From positions 1-64,000 of the forward strand of contig CAZBUJ010000014.1 of the NCBI GenBank assembly GCA_964495075.1: a DNA stretch of 64,000 nt, given 5' to 3'. This document shows positions 50,898-60,723 of the stretch, one piece after another. The number at the start of each line of letters is the position of its first letter. The stretch's first letter is position 1. Source of the stretch: JAFGJQ01 sp964495075. Its GTDB lineage: Bacteria; Planctomycetota; Phycisphaerae; UBA1845. The position numbers and the translations under genes were made by a program. The notes below the pieces were generated by a model, which was given only the letters and a program-made list of their open reading frames with translations, made no database searches and was not told the origin of the DNA.

Positions 50898-53800
50898 CTA
50901 GGCTTTTGTGCGCCAACGGCTCGCCTGTGCGGGTTTATCCCAGGCATCATAGAGGGCGATGATCCGGTTCAGGGCCGTGCAGGTCGACGGATCGTCGTCG
51001 CCCCTGGCCGTCTGGATTTCGCTGTAGCTATGGAGCAGGAGGGGTTCGGCCTCCTCGTAGCGCTGCATGGTCAGCAGGCAGTAACCCATCGTGCACTCGG
51101 CCTGGGCGCGCAGCCACGTTTGGCTTTCCGGCAAGTCTAGACGGTCGTAGCTGCGAAGGCATTGGTCGAGGACAAGTTCGGCTTCCGCCGCTTCACCCGC
51201 CTCTGTCAGCAGCCAGCCCAGCGTGTGCAACGAACGGGCCGTGCGCAGATGCGCATCGCCGTACCGGGCTCGTGTCGTCTTCAGTGCGCTTCGAGCGAGC
51301 GGCCCGGCTTCGACCAGTTCGCCTCGCCCAACGAGGAGCTCGGCCAAGTGGCGCCGGGCACTCACGGCGGCGGGGATGTCGTCCACGTCAAGGTCTTGGT
51401 AGATGCGGAGCGCGTCGCGCAGCGTCGACTCAGCCTGGGTGACGTCGCCGGCCGCGTACTGTGCCATGCCAAGATACCTCATCGTGTCGGCCACGAGCGT
51501 GTCGCTGTCGCCGAGAAGCCGGCGACGCATGGCTAGGACCTCTTCGTATTTCGCCACGGCTTCTTCGTGATCGCCCTGCAGGAGATCAATGCCGGCCAGT
51601 CGCGCGAGGCTTTCCGCCGTTTCCTCGTGTTCCTGTCCCAGGGCCTCTCGATTCAGTTCGAGCATGATACGGAACGCGCGCTGGGCCATTGCGTAGTGGC
51701 CGGCGTCACGGAGCCTCAGCCCGGCCTCGTAGTATCGCAAGGCGATGGTGGCGTTGTTCTCCCCCAATGCCTCGCGGAATACCTTGAAGTTGTCCTCGAC
51801 GGCACGGTCTGCGGCGGCGGTGTCACCGCGGCTCCGCAGATAACGAACCAGGTTCGCGGCGGGGAGAAGCGTTCCTCGCTCGATCGGCCGCAGCGCCGCC
51901 ACGGCCCGGCGTTGCGTGGCAACGGCCTTGCCGTCCTGCCCCGTCAAGTGATAGGCCAGCGCGAGCGTATCCAGCGCAGTCGCGACCTCGCCCTCGCTCA
52001 TCTCGACGGCCTGCTCGGCAAGGGGGAGAGCGGCCTCGACATCCCGGAGATCGGGGGGGACACACACCAGCAAGGCGCACGCGTAGTCGTTCCGGATCCC
52101 GGGATCGTCGCCGTGCTCGGCCACCTGGTCGCGAAGGTAGTCGAGCAGCTCCTGGGAGAGTGCGCGGGCTTCGTCGATTCTGCCGAGGTTGACGAGCCAG
52201 TGCGCCGCCTGGTCGAACTCCGCGGGCAGCCGGACGCCCGGCGCGTCGGCGTGGCGCCGGACGACATCCAGGTTCTCGCGGATTACCGAGACGGCTTCGT
52301 CGGTTCGTCCCGCCTTCTCCAGGAAGATACGGAATTCGGAGCGCGCCCTGCGTGTTTCGAGGTGTTCTTCTCCGAATGCGCCGGCGTACCCGTCCACGAA
52401 CGCGCGATACATTTGCTCCGCTTCGGCGATCCGGCCTCGCCGTTCAAGAAAACGGGCGAGATCGAGCGTGACCATGAGCGTGTGCCAGTGGTATTGTCCC
52501 CGGGAGTCGCGCAGGCCGGTCAGGGCTTCGTGGTAGAGGTGCTCCTTCTGCTCCTGCCGGTCACTTCCTCGCAGGGCGCGGGCGAGGCCGTGCATCGTCA
52601 TGTACGTGAACGGGTGCTGGGGGCCGAGGATGCGCCGGCAGTCTTCAAGGCCGGTGGCGAGGAACGGTTCGGCCTCGGCGTACTGAAACTGGTTCAGATG
52701 CACCCAGCCCATCAGGGAGCCGGTGAGGATGTTGAGCGGGTCGTCGGGGCTGAGCGCGTTCGCCGCGATAGCGCGCACCTGGTCGACGAGGATCCGGCCC
52801 TCGTTCAGCTTCCACTGCGGCAGGCAGGAACAGGCCCATCGCCACATCGTGACCAGCGTGTCGCGGTGTTCCGGGCCGAGCACGCGCAGTTGCGCCCGCA
52901 AGGTCTCATCGTAGAGTGCCTCGGATTCTTCGAAGTTGCGTTGGTCGGCCAGGACGGATGCGAGGATCGCCGCGGCGCTCAGGACTTTGGGGTGTTCATC
53001 GCCGTAAACCCGCCGCAGGCCGGCGTGGGCGGCTCGCACCAGACGTTCGGCCTGGCTGCTCTTGCCGGTGTCGGCAAGGATATCGCCCAGGGCGAGGGCT
53101 GATCGCAGCGTGTCGGGGTGTTCGTCCCCCAGCACTCGCCGGCGGATCTCGAGCGCCGCTTCCAGTTGGATCGCGGCGTCACGGAAGAGGCCGAGCCCCC
53201 GCAAGGTCATGCCCAGCGTTTCCCGGGATGCGGCCTCCAGTTCAGGTTTGCCGGCGAATGCCCGGTCAAGTGTGGCGGCTGCTTCGCGAACCATCCTGGC
53301 CACGGACACGTCGCGCGGGAAACTGCCGGCCGGTCGAGCAGGAGCATTCTCATCGAGCGCGTAGGCCGAGAGCGCCCGGATCTGCATCGGATCGACCGAC
53401 GCGAGCATCTTGTTGAAGAACTGGTTGATCGCCTTGGCCGATTGTGCCTCGACGCGTGCGCGGTCGGCCTGCACCCCGGCCCGCTGTTCGGCGGCCAGAG
53501 CGCGATCCCGTTCGTCCCGCGCTCGCACGAATCCGATCGTCGCAGCGGCCAGGCCGATCAGGATTGCCACCGCGACCAATGAGCCGGCGACGAAGCTGAT
53601 CCGGTTTCGCCGCACGAACTTCCGAAACCGGTAGCTCCGGTTCGGTGGCCGCGCCGCGACCGGCTCGTTGTCGAGGTAGTGCTGGACGTCGGCGGCCAAG
53701 GCGGCCACGGTCTCGTATCGCCGGTTTCGGTCTTTCTCCAGCGCCTTCATGACGATCCAGTCCAGGTCACCGCGCACGAGCCGGGTGAGTGCTTTGGGGT

Positions 53801-54797
53801 CTGCGCTTCGGGCGCTGGCCACTTCGCGGAGATCGCCGCCGAGCGCGCTCAGCCGTTGCGACGGTGTGGGCGGGTCCTGCTGGCAGATGATCTGTTGGAT
53901 CTTGTCCGTGCCGGCGTTTCGCAGGGCGGCCGCTTCGCAGGGCGTCGTACCCGTGAGCAGTTCGTAGAGAAGGACGCCGAGGGAGTAGACGTCGGTGCGG
54001 GTGTCGATGTCGGCGCCGTGCATCGCGGCCTGCTCGGGGCTCATGTACTGGGGTGTCCCGATGAATCGCAGGTAGACCGTGAAGAAGGTCCTGTCCGTGA
54101 GACGCTGGTTCGTGGCCTTGGCGATTCCGAAGTCGATGATTTTGGGGGCCGGCGTCCCGTCGTGAAGCACGACCAGCACGTTGGACGGCTTGATGTCGCG
54201 GTGGATGACACCTTTCTGGTGGGCGTGCTGAACGGCGTGGCAGACCTGGACAAACAGCCGCAGGCGTGCCCGCGTGGATAGGCCGTTCCGATCGCAGCAC
54301 TCCGTGATGGGCGTGCCCCTGACGAGTTCCATCACGAAATAGGGTCGCCCGGTATCGGTGGCACCCGCGTCGAGGACCCGGGCGATGCTGGGGTGATCCA
54401 TCATGGCCAGGGCCTGCCGCTCGGCTTCAAAGCGTGCGATGACCTGCCGGGTGTCCATGCCGAGCTTGATGATCTTGAGCGCGACCTCTCGGTGGACGGG
54501 CTGTTCCTGCTCGGCCAAGAAGACGGAGCCAAACCCGCCTTCGCCGATGAGCCGCAGGATCTTGTAGGGGCCAATGCGTTCGTTTCCCGGTATCGCGTCC
54601 TGCGGCAATATCGAGGCCGCACATGCCAGCGAGGCGATCATCTCGTTGTCGAGATGGACCAGCAACGACTCGACTTCCGCCCGGACGGCGGGTTGATCCG
54701 CGCAGCGTTCGTCGAGGAACACCGCTCGCTGTTGGGGCGGCAGATCGGCGGCCTGCTGAAAGACTTCCTCGGCTTTGCGTCGCAGCAAGTCACTCAT
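50898..54797 (-). CDS. Ser/Thr protein kinase with TPR-repeat tail
   Basis: A 1299-aa protein from ATG 54797 (GGAG 7 nt upstream). Residues 78-~370 are a Hanks-type kinase with all motifs: P-loop GEGGFGSV (85-92), K108 (VALKII), HRDIKPSN (catalytic D201), DFGIAK (D222) and SPEQ. A TM helix at ~400-420 (FVAGSLVAVAILIGLAAATI) is followed by an extracytoplasmic TPR array to the C terminus (e.g. LGMTLRGLGLFRDAAIQLEA; HPKVLSAAAILASVLADQRN; AEAELVLDQCLRSYDRLDLP). This is the standard planctomycete kinase-TPR plan. The ECF sigma factor 157 nt upstream on the same strand is its usual partner. A role in transmitting envelope signals is inferred. Confidence 0.93.
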   Translation of the reverse strand: MSDLLRRKAEEVFQQAADLPPQQRAVFLDERCADQPAVRAEVESLLVHLDNEMIASLACAASILPQDAIPGNERIGPYKILRLIGEGGFGSVFLAEQEQPVHREVALKIIKLGMDTRQVIARFEAERQALAMMDHPSIARVLDAGATDTGRPYFVMELVRGTPITECCDRNGLSTRARLRLFVQVCHAVQHAHQKGVIHRDIKPSNVLVVLHDGTPAPKIIDFGIAKATNQRLTDRTFFTVYLRFIGTPQYMSPEQAAMHGADIDTRTDVYSLGVLLYELLTGTTPCEAAALRNAGTDKIQQIICQQDPPTPSQRLSALGGDLREVASARSADPKALTRLVRGDLDWIVMKALEKDRNRRYETVAALAADVQHYLDNEPVAARPPNRSYRFRKFVRRNRISFVAGSLVAVAILIGLAAATIGFVRARDERDRALAAEQRAGVQADRARVEAQSAKAINQFFNKMLASVDPMQIRALSAYALDENAPARPAGSFPRDVSVARMVREAAATLDRAFAGKPELEAASRETLGMTLRGLGLFRDAAIQLEAALEIRRRVLGDEHPDTLRSALALGDILADTGKSSQAERLVRAAHAGLRRVYGDEHPKVLSAAAILASVLADQRNFEESEALYDETLRAQLRVLGPEHRDTLVTMWRWACSCLPQWKLNEGRILVDQVRAIAANALSPDDPLNILTGSLMGWVHLNQFQYAEAEPFLATGLEDCRRILGPQHPFTYMTMHGLARALRGSDRQEQKEHLYHEALTGLRDSRGQYHWHTLMVTLDLARFLERRGRIAEAEQMYRAFVDGYAGAFGEEHLETRRARSEFRIFLEKAGRTDEAVSVIRENLDVVRRHADAPGVRLPAEFDQAAHWLVNLGRIDEARALSQELLDYLRDQVAEHGDDPGIRNDYACALLVCVPPDLRDVEAALPLAEQAVEMSEGEVATALDTLALAYHLTGQDGKAVATQRRAVAALRPIERGTLLPAANLVRYLRSRGDTAAADRAVEDNFKVFREALGENNATIALRYYEAGLRLRDAGHYAMAQRAFRIMLELNREALGQEHEETAESLARLAGIDLLQGDHEEAVAKYEEVLAMRRRLLGDSDTLVADTMRYLGMAQYAAGDVTQAESTLRDALRIYQDLDVDDIPAAVSARRHLAELLVGRGELVEAGPLARSALKTTRARYGDAHLRTARSLHTLGWLLTEAGEAAEAELVLDQCLRSYDRLDLPESQTWLRAQAECTMGYCLLTMQRYEEAEPLLLHSYSEIQTARGDDDPSTCTALNRIIALYDAWDKPAQASRWRTKA

Positions 54798-54953
54798 TTC
54801 AAGGCTCCAGGCCGTGTAATGCAGCGAAGCGGATGGGGGGCGACGCCATGATTGGCCCTCCATCAATCCGCGAAGGGGCTCGCGTTTCCCGCAGTGTTTC
54901 GCGTTTTTTTTCCTCGCGCCGCGCGATCTGGCGCGCCGGGTCGAACGCTGTCG

Positions 54954-55532
54954 TTACCCGTGGTCGCTGGCGGTGAGTTCGCGCTGGAGCCAGGCCCGGA
55001 TGTACCGCCACTCGCGTTCGATCGTGCCGACCGATACCCCGAGCGCGGAGGCGGTTTCGGCGGATGTCAGCCCCGCGAAGTACCGCAGGTTGACGATCTG
55101 GCCTTTGCGAGGGTCATCCTGCTCCAGTCGGTGGACGGCCTCATCCACGGCCAGCACGTCCTCCGAGGGTGGCATGACGGCCGGCTCCACCTGGTCGGTG
55201 TCGACCCGGCATCGATCGCCGCCGCGTTTCTTGGCCAGCTTGCGGCGTGCTTGCTCGACGAGGATGTCTCGCATGGCCAGCGCGGCGGCGGCGAAGAAAT
55301 GCCCGCGGCTATCCCACCCCGGGTCTTCGTGGCCAACCACGCGCAAATAGGCTTCGTGCACGAGCGCCGTGGGCTGGAGCGTTTGCCCCGGAGGCACTTT
55401 CCTCAGCCTCGCCCGGGCGAGGGTCCGCAACTCGTCGTACACCAGCGGCAGCAGTTCTTCGGCCGCCTGGAGGTCGCCCTGGGCGGCGGCGTGCAAGACA
55501 TGGGTCACAGGTTTGCCGTGCTCAGCTGGCAT
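54954..55532 (-). CDS. ECF-like sigma factor (TIGR02999 type)
   Basis: A 192-aa sigma factor of the group found with Ser/Thr kinases in planctomycetes and acidobacteria. Region 2: LLPLVYDELRTLARARLRKV, TLQPTALVHEAYLRVVGHED, HFFAAAALAMRDILVEQARR. Region 4: RKGQIVNLRYFAGLTSAETA and the HTH ALGVSVGTIEREWRYIRAWL. ATG 55532 is chosen because VTHVLHAAAQGDLQAAEELL follows as in other members; the frame stays open to 55619. No anti-sigma gene is adjacent. Confidence 0.88.
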   Translation of the reverse strand: MPAEHGKPVTHVLHAAAQGDLQAAEELLPLVYDELRTLARARLRKVPPGQTLQPTALVHEAYLRVVGHEDPGWDSRGHFFAAAALAMRDILVEQARRKLAKKRGGDRCRVDTDQVEPAVMPPSEDVLAVDEAVHRLEQDDPRKGQIVNLRYFAGLTSAETASALGVSVGTIEREWRYIRAWLQRELTASDHG

Positions 55533-56004
55533 ACGGCCATCGCCGGGGGCGGCGTTCACGCGATTCCCGGTTTCGTCGGGACCACGCATCGATGAGTCGG
55601 TTCGGGGGCGGCCAAACACCCCTCTTTCCCAGCGTATTCAATCCGCCACCGGGATACAGCTTCGATTCATGCGGCCGGTGCGGAATCGACAAAAACGTAC
55701 AACTCGCGGCCGGGCGGGTGGATGCGCGACCCCCTTGGCGGGAGTGGACTGACGTCAATGCCCGGGAGACGAATGAATCTTGCGAATAAGTCGACAAAGC
55801 GCGCAGGAACTCAACCGCCAAATACTGATTACTGGGGGAGGCGCTGCTGGATCGGTTGGGGCTGCGCTGTGGACCATCGCGGCGTTGTGGAGCCGCCGCC
55901 TCGGCCGGCGTGAGCCTGACCGCGGAGCTACGCCTGGTGGGACGCCCGCCGCGGCGAGCATCACCCCGTTTCGGCGTGTTCACTGTGTACATTGGAGGAG
56001 TCAG
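55533..56004. other. Intergenic region between divergent genes
   Basis: About 470 nt separating the ECF gene and the Cys-rich secreted gene. No gene is supported. GGAGGAG just before 56005 is the ribosome binding site of the latter. Confidence 0.45.
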
Positions 56005-56871
56005 ATGTCTCGAAACAGACTGATGGGAACGACGTTGAGCGTTGTCGTGAGCAGCCTGGTGCTGGTCGGTTCGGCGGTGGCGATTCCGAACCCGGCTGTC
56101 GTGTTCTGCCTGGAAATGGGCTATGTCGTGGAGGATGACTGTTGCGTGTTTCCCGACGGGACTTCCTGCGGACTTTGGGCGTTCCTGCGGGGTGAGTGCG
56201 GTGAGGAGTACCTGCATCCGGTGCCCTGCGCTGAGGCCGGAGAGCGTCGCGGCGTGGCTGTGGAGTGCTGCGAGGGGCTCGTCGAGATCTCTGGTGGATG
56301 TATCGTCGACCACGCATGCCAACCGCTGATCGGCTCCTTTGCCCTGTGCTCGGCCTGCGGCGATGGAGTCTGCGACGAATGGGAGAATCCCTGCAATTGT
56401 CCGGAGGATTGCGGCGCCTGCGTCGAAGAGGGAGGTACGATTCCGGCCGTTTTCGACCCGCCGGTTTGCTGCGCGGGCTTGCGGCTTATCCCGCCGAAGC
56501 AGGCTGACTGGTACGGGATCCACGGATACTGTACGGCCAACTGCGGCGACGGTGAATGCGATCCCGCTATTGAGAGCGATTACAATTGTCCCGAGGATTG
56601 CGCGGACGATTACTTCGCTGGCTGCGGTGTGCTCGAACACGGACCGAAGCGTTGCACGGTGTTGCATGCCGACACCGGAGAGTTGTTTGTCGTGCCAAGC
56701 ACCGGCGAGTTCCGGATTGGAGACCGCGTTTACATGACGGGTTGGGTCGTCGGTGAATCGTTGCTGGTCGCAGCGGACAGCGTCCTGGTCATTGAGGACT
56801 ACACCATCAGTGCTTGTCGGCCGGTTTTCGAGAAGATTCCGGCCAAGGGCCTTGCCATCAAAACACGCTGA
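56005..56871 (+). CDS. Secreted Cys-rich protein with DUF333-like and CGDG repeats
   Basis: A 288-aa protein; ATG 56005 follows GGAGGAG with good spacing. Signal peptide 1-26. Residues ~28-65 match the DUF333 pattern (NPAVVFCLEMGYVVEDDCCV, FPDGTSCGLWAFLRGEC), including the FPDG-x-SC-x-x-WAF-RGEC core. Two later blocks have the form CGDG-x-C...NCPEDC (CGDGVCDEWENPCNCPEDC at ~117; CGDGECDPAIESDYNCPEDC at ~178), probably disulfide-linked and calcium-binding. The last 70 residues form a small beta domain. DUF333 is usually found in short bacterial lipoproteins of unknown function. Monocistronic. Confidence 0.8.
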   Translation: MSRNRLMGTTLSVVVSSLVLVGSAVAIPNPAVVFCLEMGYVVEDDCCVFPDGTSCGLWAFLRGECGEEYLHPVPCAEAGERRGVAVECCEGLVEISGGCIVDHACQPLIGSFALCSACGDGVCDEWENPCNCPEDCGACVEEGGTIPAVFDPPVCCAGLRLIPPKQADWYGIHGYCTANCGDGECDPAIESDYNCPEDCADDYFAGCGVLEHGPKRCTVLHADTGELFVVPSTGEFRIGDRVYMTGWVVGESLLVAADSVLVIEDYTISACRPVFEKIPAKGLAIKTR

Positions 56872-57428
56872 CGGCCACCGAGGCGGGTCGGGGCGATGCC
56901 ACTGGCTCGGCGATTGGGCGACGGCCAGGTCGAGGCCGGTGACCTGGCCGTCGCGGGTGATGAATCCGTGACCGTCACCTGTTTGGTGACGCCTTGCCGT
57001 GACGGAATCGGTGGCTGTTCCTCATTGTTCACAACGATTGGTGAAAACCATCGACCCGGGCCTGCGACAAGGTCTAGCGATCTCGTAATGGGGTTGCCTG
57101 TCGCGAAGTCCGTTGCTGCCGGGGTTGCGTTCGGGGAGGTCAACGACCGATCGCGGAACTCGCGACCGTCCAGTTCACACCCAACTCCGGGCCAGAGAGC
57201 GCCCGGGATTCGCCATTTTATCGCGAGTATTTGAATGGGTTTACGGCCGGTGCTGAACGGTACCGGGCGGCCAGAGAGCGCGTTTCGGGGCGGCTCGTAC
57301 GGTCGCTGGCCGGTCGAAGCGTCGTTTCGGCCCCCCGCGCTCTCGGATTCTCTGTTAACAGCGCACCATCCAGTTTACAGCCCCGGCACTTTTGGCCAGT
57401 TCGCGGCAAAAAGTGCCGGTAGCTCTGC
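56872..57428. other. Intergenic region
   Basis: About 560 nt without a supported gene. Two similar short motifs, CCAGAGAGCGC at 57192-57202 and 57271-57281, are the only repeats noticed. It borders the IS66 remnant. Confidence 0.4.
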
Positions 57429-58074
57429 GTGGAACGATGCCGCTGCGGCAAGCACCAGAACACGATCGGGACGCGCCAAGCCACGATCGTCGCGCTGACG
57501 CAGCAGCGCGACGAATACTACCTGGAGAAACGGCGGCTCGAGGTGCGGCTGGCCAAGGCCCTCAAGCAGGCCTACGGTCCGCGGGCCGACCGCGGGCCCG
57601 ATCTCGGCCAACCGCTGCTGGGCTTCGGCAAACACTTGGGTGCGTTGCCGATTTCATCCGACGATCTGCCGAGCGATGCGGACGAAGACACCGCATCCAG
57701 GACGGACCGGCCACCGGGCTCACGCCGCCTGCGCACCCGGGGTCGGCGGGACATCGGTGCGCTCGACCACCTACCGCTGATCGAGCAGACCTATGAACTG
57801 ACGGACGACCTGTGCCGCTGTCCTACCTGTCAGCACGCGGGAGAAGATCGGCACGGCGGTCAGCTACACGATCGAGTACCTGCCGGGCTCGTTCGTGCGG
57901 GTCAAGCACGTCCAGCACAAGTATGTCTGCCGGGCCTGCGAGCAGAATGGGCACAACCCGAACATCACGCTGGCCGCCAAGACGGCCGGCTCGCCGATCG
58001 ACAAGGGGCTGCCGGACGTGTGGAGGAAAACGCGGGAGCCTCGCCCCGCGGCGCCCCAACCAGCGCCTTCCTGA
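57429..58074 (+). pseudogene. IS66-family transposase (TnpC) N-terminal remnant, frameshifted
   Basis: The first frame (57429-~57838) gives the leucine-rich N terminus and linker typical of IS66 TnpC: TQQRDEYYLEKRRLEVRLAK, ALKQAYGPRADRG, then LPLIEQTYELTDDLCRCPTC. At ~57838 a frameshift moves the continuation to the +1 frame: EKIGTAVSYTIEYLPGSFVR, VKHVQHKYVCRACEQNGHNP, AKTAGSPIDKGLP, stop at 58072-58074. The Cys-Cys zinc site is split between frames. The DDE catalytic domain is missing, so the element is dead. Confidence 0.75.
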
Positions 58075-58343
58075 CCCGCCGTGTCCTGCCCCGCACGAGA
58101 CTGACTCCTCACCGTCGCCCCATCCACGCCGCCGGCCGCCGCTGCCAGCCCAAAACGCGGGGCGCAGTTCGTTCGGCGGACGCCCAACTCTCGGGCCGGA
58201 GAATGAAGAATTGGGGTTCTTCAATTCGTCAAAGGCCGGTGACAGACGGTGATCCGCCCGCGCGGCGAAGCCGATCCGCCGCTGGGTGTTGTGCGAGGTG
58301 ATCCACACGCACCTGCGTCGAAGGGGAACCGGGAGCCAAGTCG

Positions 58344-58766
58344 TCAGTTCGCCATCTTGATCGCCGCGAGCTTCTCCACCATCTCGACATCCTTGTTCGT
58401 GCGCACTTCGATGCGAACCGCCCGGCCCTCAACGTACTTCGGGGCCTTCTCGATGATCTTCAATGCGGCGGCGGGCAGCTTGGCGTCGCGCGCGGCCTTC
58501 GCCGCCTTGTCGCCGAAAGCGAAGCTCGCCCGAAAGAAACCCTTGCAGGGCGTGACGTACAAGACGGCCCGCTTCTTCTGCTTCAGCTGAAGCGTCCAGC
58601 CGTATGTCTTTCCCTGATACTTCCAAGTCTCCGTCAACGGGGCGAACGCCTCGGCGATGTGCTCCCGCAACCGAACCCAATTCGCCGCCACCCGCACGCC
58701 CAGCACCTCCGCCACCGCCTCCGGCGTGGGCGACTCGGCCTTGTCGTTGAATGCGCTCCCTGTCAT
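58344..58766 (-). CDS. DUF3788-like protein
   Basis: A 140-aa soluble protein. It shows the pattern of DUF3788 proteins: WVRLREHIAEAFAPLTETWK, YGWTLQLKQKKRAVLYVTPC, KGFFRASFAFGDKAAKAARD, then APKYVEGRAVRIEVRTNKDV. The fold is YdhG/DUF1801-like; function is unknown. The N-terminal ~30 residues before the domain (ESPTPEAVAEVLG) are usual for the family. GGAGG lies upstream of ATG 58766. It is 98 nt before the next gene on the same strand, so they could be co-transcribed. Confidence 0.7.
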   Translation of the reverse strand: MTGSAFNDKAESPTPEAVAEVLGVRVAANWVRLREHIAEAFAPLTETWKYQGKTYGWTLQLKQKKRAVLYVTPCKGFFRASFAFGDKAAKAARDAKLPAAALKIIEKAPKYVEGRAVRIEVRTNKDVEMVEKLAAIKMAN

Positions 58767-58864
58767 GTCATGCTTCCCTCCGTACGTCGAACTCAGACCA
58801 GCGGCACATGAGCTTCGGTTCCAGAGCGGCTCGACTGATTGACGCGTTGATTCACCCAGCTTGA

Positions 58865-59932
58865 CTATCCCGCCTCGCGACCGAAGTGCTTAAGCACGAT
58901 CATCGCTCGAAGCGTGATCCACTTGGACGGCTTCCCCTTGCGTTCGATGTTGGCCAGCATCTTGCCATTGAGAGAATCGTCGAGCTTCCATCGTCCATCG
59001 TCGCCACGCTTATTCTCGATGTGATCCAAGGCCTCGTCGAGAACCGACACAAGCCTGACACGTGATTCTGCCAGCGCAAGCATCGCCTCCAGCAGATCTG
59101 GGTTGTAATGGCGTGGAAACCCAAACCGAAGCCACCCGGGCTTGGGGACCAGGTCTTCATCCCGAACATCATGCTTCGATAGCCACTCCGCTTTTAACTC
59201 ACGTACCGTGGTTCCCTTGGGCCGCTTGTCCAAAGCGGCGTGGTAGGCCTTCGCATCAGGCCGGACGTACCGATGCACGCGAACCGCTAAGAGTTGGTCG
59301 ATCAGGAGATCGCGGGCCGCTCTCAGTTTGCGTTGGGGTAATCCGGGCGGAGCAATGGCGAGGCTGCGCAACGTCTGTGGCAGCGTCATCTTGCACGACG
59401 TGTGCAGTGCATGATCCAGCACGACACAAGGCACGCCGCCATGGGAAACGACGCGCTCAATCAACCGTCGGTAACCGGAGAGGACGCGCTCATCCTCACC
59501 AAATCCGAGACGCACCAATGACCGGAGGATGTTCGCAGTCAGGCAGACGATTTCATGGTGTGGTTTGCCCGACGCGCTGAAACCGCCGTTGGGCAGCTGC
59601 GTGTCCAGAACATGATGGACTAGCTTGCGGATGCGTCTGTCACGACCATCGACCTGAAGCTCCGCGAGGAAGATCAGCGTCCAATAGGCTCCCTCATACT
59701 TTTTGTAGTTGCCCGCCTCCAGGGCTTCGTCGAGGCGATCGAGCATGCGGGCCGCGGGCGGATATTCGACGCAGCGTCGCCTGAGAGCCCTCATTCGCCG
59801 CGAGTGGAGGTCTTCACCGAGGAGGCGGTGGCGCGCGAGATAGGCTACACCTGGGGCGTCCTCTTCCAACAGCCATTCTATTGTATCCACGACCTCGCTC
59901 CGCGAGTCTAGCCAGGAAGGATGCGGGAACAC
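58865..59932 (-). CDS. Alpha/alpha-toroid (prenyltransferase/cyclase-repeat-like) protein
   Basis: A 355-aa soluble protein from GTG 59932. It is built of paired helices reminiscent of squalene-hopene cyclase/prenyltransferase barrels: DTIEWLLEEDAPGVAYLARH, EGAYWTLIFLAELQVDGRDR, RKLVHHVLDTQLPNGGFSAS, ILRSLVRLGFGEDERVLSGY, and a C-terminal DDGRWKLDDSLNGKMLANIE, WITLRAMIVLKHFGRE. The terminal GRW and WITL-x-A-x-x-L motifs are the QW-like repeat remnants. No DxDD catalytic motif is seen, so enzymatic cyclisation is unlikely. Homologues are often annotated, misleadingly, as nitrogen fixation proteins. Confidence 0.7.
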   Translation of the reverse strand: MFPHPSWLDSRSEVVDTIEWLLEEDAPGVAYLARHRLLGEDLHSRRMRALRRRCVEYPPAARMLDRLDEALEAGNYKKYEGAYWTLIFLAELQVDGRDRRIRKLVHHVLDTQLPNGGFSASGKPHHEIVCLTANILRSLVRLGFGEDERVLSGYRRLIERVVSHGGVPCVVLDHALHTSCKMTLPQTLRSLAIAPPGLPQRKLRAARDLLIDQLLAVRVHRYVRPDAKAYHAALDKRPKGTTVRELKAEWLSKHDVRDEDLVPKPGWLRFGFPRHYNPDLLEAMLALAESRVRLVSVLDEALDHIENKRGDDGRWKLDDSLNGKMLANIERKGKPSKWITLRAMIVLKHFGREAG

Positions 59933-60304
59933 TCCAGGCCATCATACGCCATATGGCCGCCGGCGACCACAACGATGCTGAGGAGGGCTCGCGAATCGCC
60001 ACACTCACTCATTCTCGCGGAACAGGTGAGGAGCCTGTGGGCCACGTCAGTGCCTGAGATGCAGCAGCCAGTCTGTACTGGTCAGATCTCCCAAGACGAT
60101 CATCACCCTCTCCGGCACAAGCGGCCCGGCCTGCAGTCCCTACCGAAAACCCCGCCCTCCTTGTTGCACAAGCACTTACGCGCTTCGCCTTCTCCGGGGT
60201 GACGCGGTACGATGTCACCTCACCGAACCCAAACCGACGGTCGCGGAGTCCATGTACCGACATCGCAGACCGCCGCCGCAAGCCTGGCGGACATTCCTCG
60301 AGCA
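59933..60304. other. Intergenic region
   Basis: About 370 nt with no supported gene or repeat. Confidence 0.4.
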
Positions 60305-60553
60305 TCATGTGCCCGATATACCGTAGGTGATGCCGATTGCCACCGCGATGGCGACACCGCCGAGGACGGACTTGCGGTTCCTGCGGTGCTCATCCTCCGG
60401 TTTTCTTGCCCGTCTCCCGGGTCGTTTGCTCTTTGATGACCCTGCGACAGCTCCAGCAGAATCGCGAGCAGAGAAACCCTCGGGCTCCGCAAGAGAAATG
60501 CGGCAAACCGGAAGATCCTTCCCGGCGAGAGATATAATGTCCGATGCGGGCAT
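60305..60553 (-). CDS. Possible small tail-anchored protein
   Basis: An 82-aa frame with AGGA about 10 nt before ATG 60553. The N-terminal part is hydrophilic with a basic block (SSKSKRPGRRARKPEDEHRR); the last ~20 residues (VLGGVAIAVAIGITYGISGT) form one good TM helix, giving a tail-anchored layout. It is divergent from the cation-efflux gene. The overlapping plus-strand frame is less protein-like. No family is recognised. Confidence 0.4.
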   Translation of the reverse strand: MPASDIISLAGKDLPVCRISLAEPEGFSARDSAGAVAGSSKSKRPGRRARKPEDEHRRNRKSVLGGVAIAVAIGITYGISGT

Positions 60554-60723
60554 TCGGCGGGTTCCTACGCCAGGCTCCGCAACCTAGAATCTGCGCCGTA
60601 GCCGCGTCGGTGGACAGTGCCCCAAATGCGGTCACCCCATCGCACGTTCAGCGGCCGGACCAGTTGTATGGAGGCACGGTCCCACACCGGCCACCGTACC
60701 CGAGGCCAGCACTGAGCAACGAC

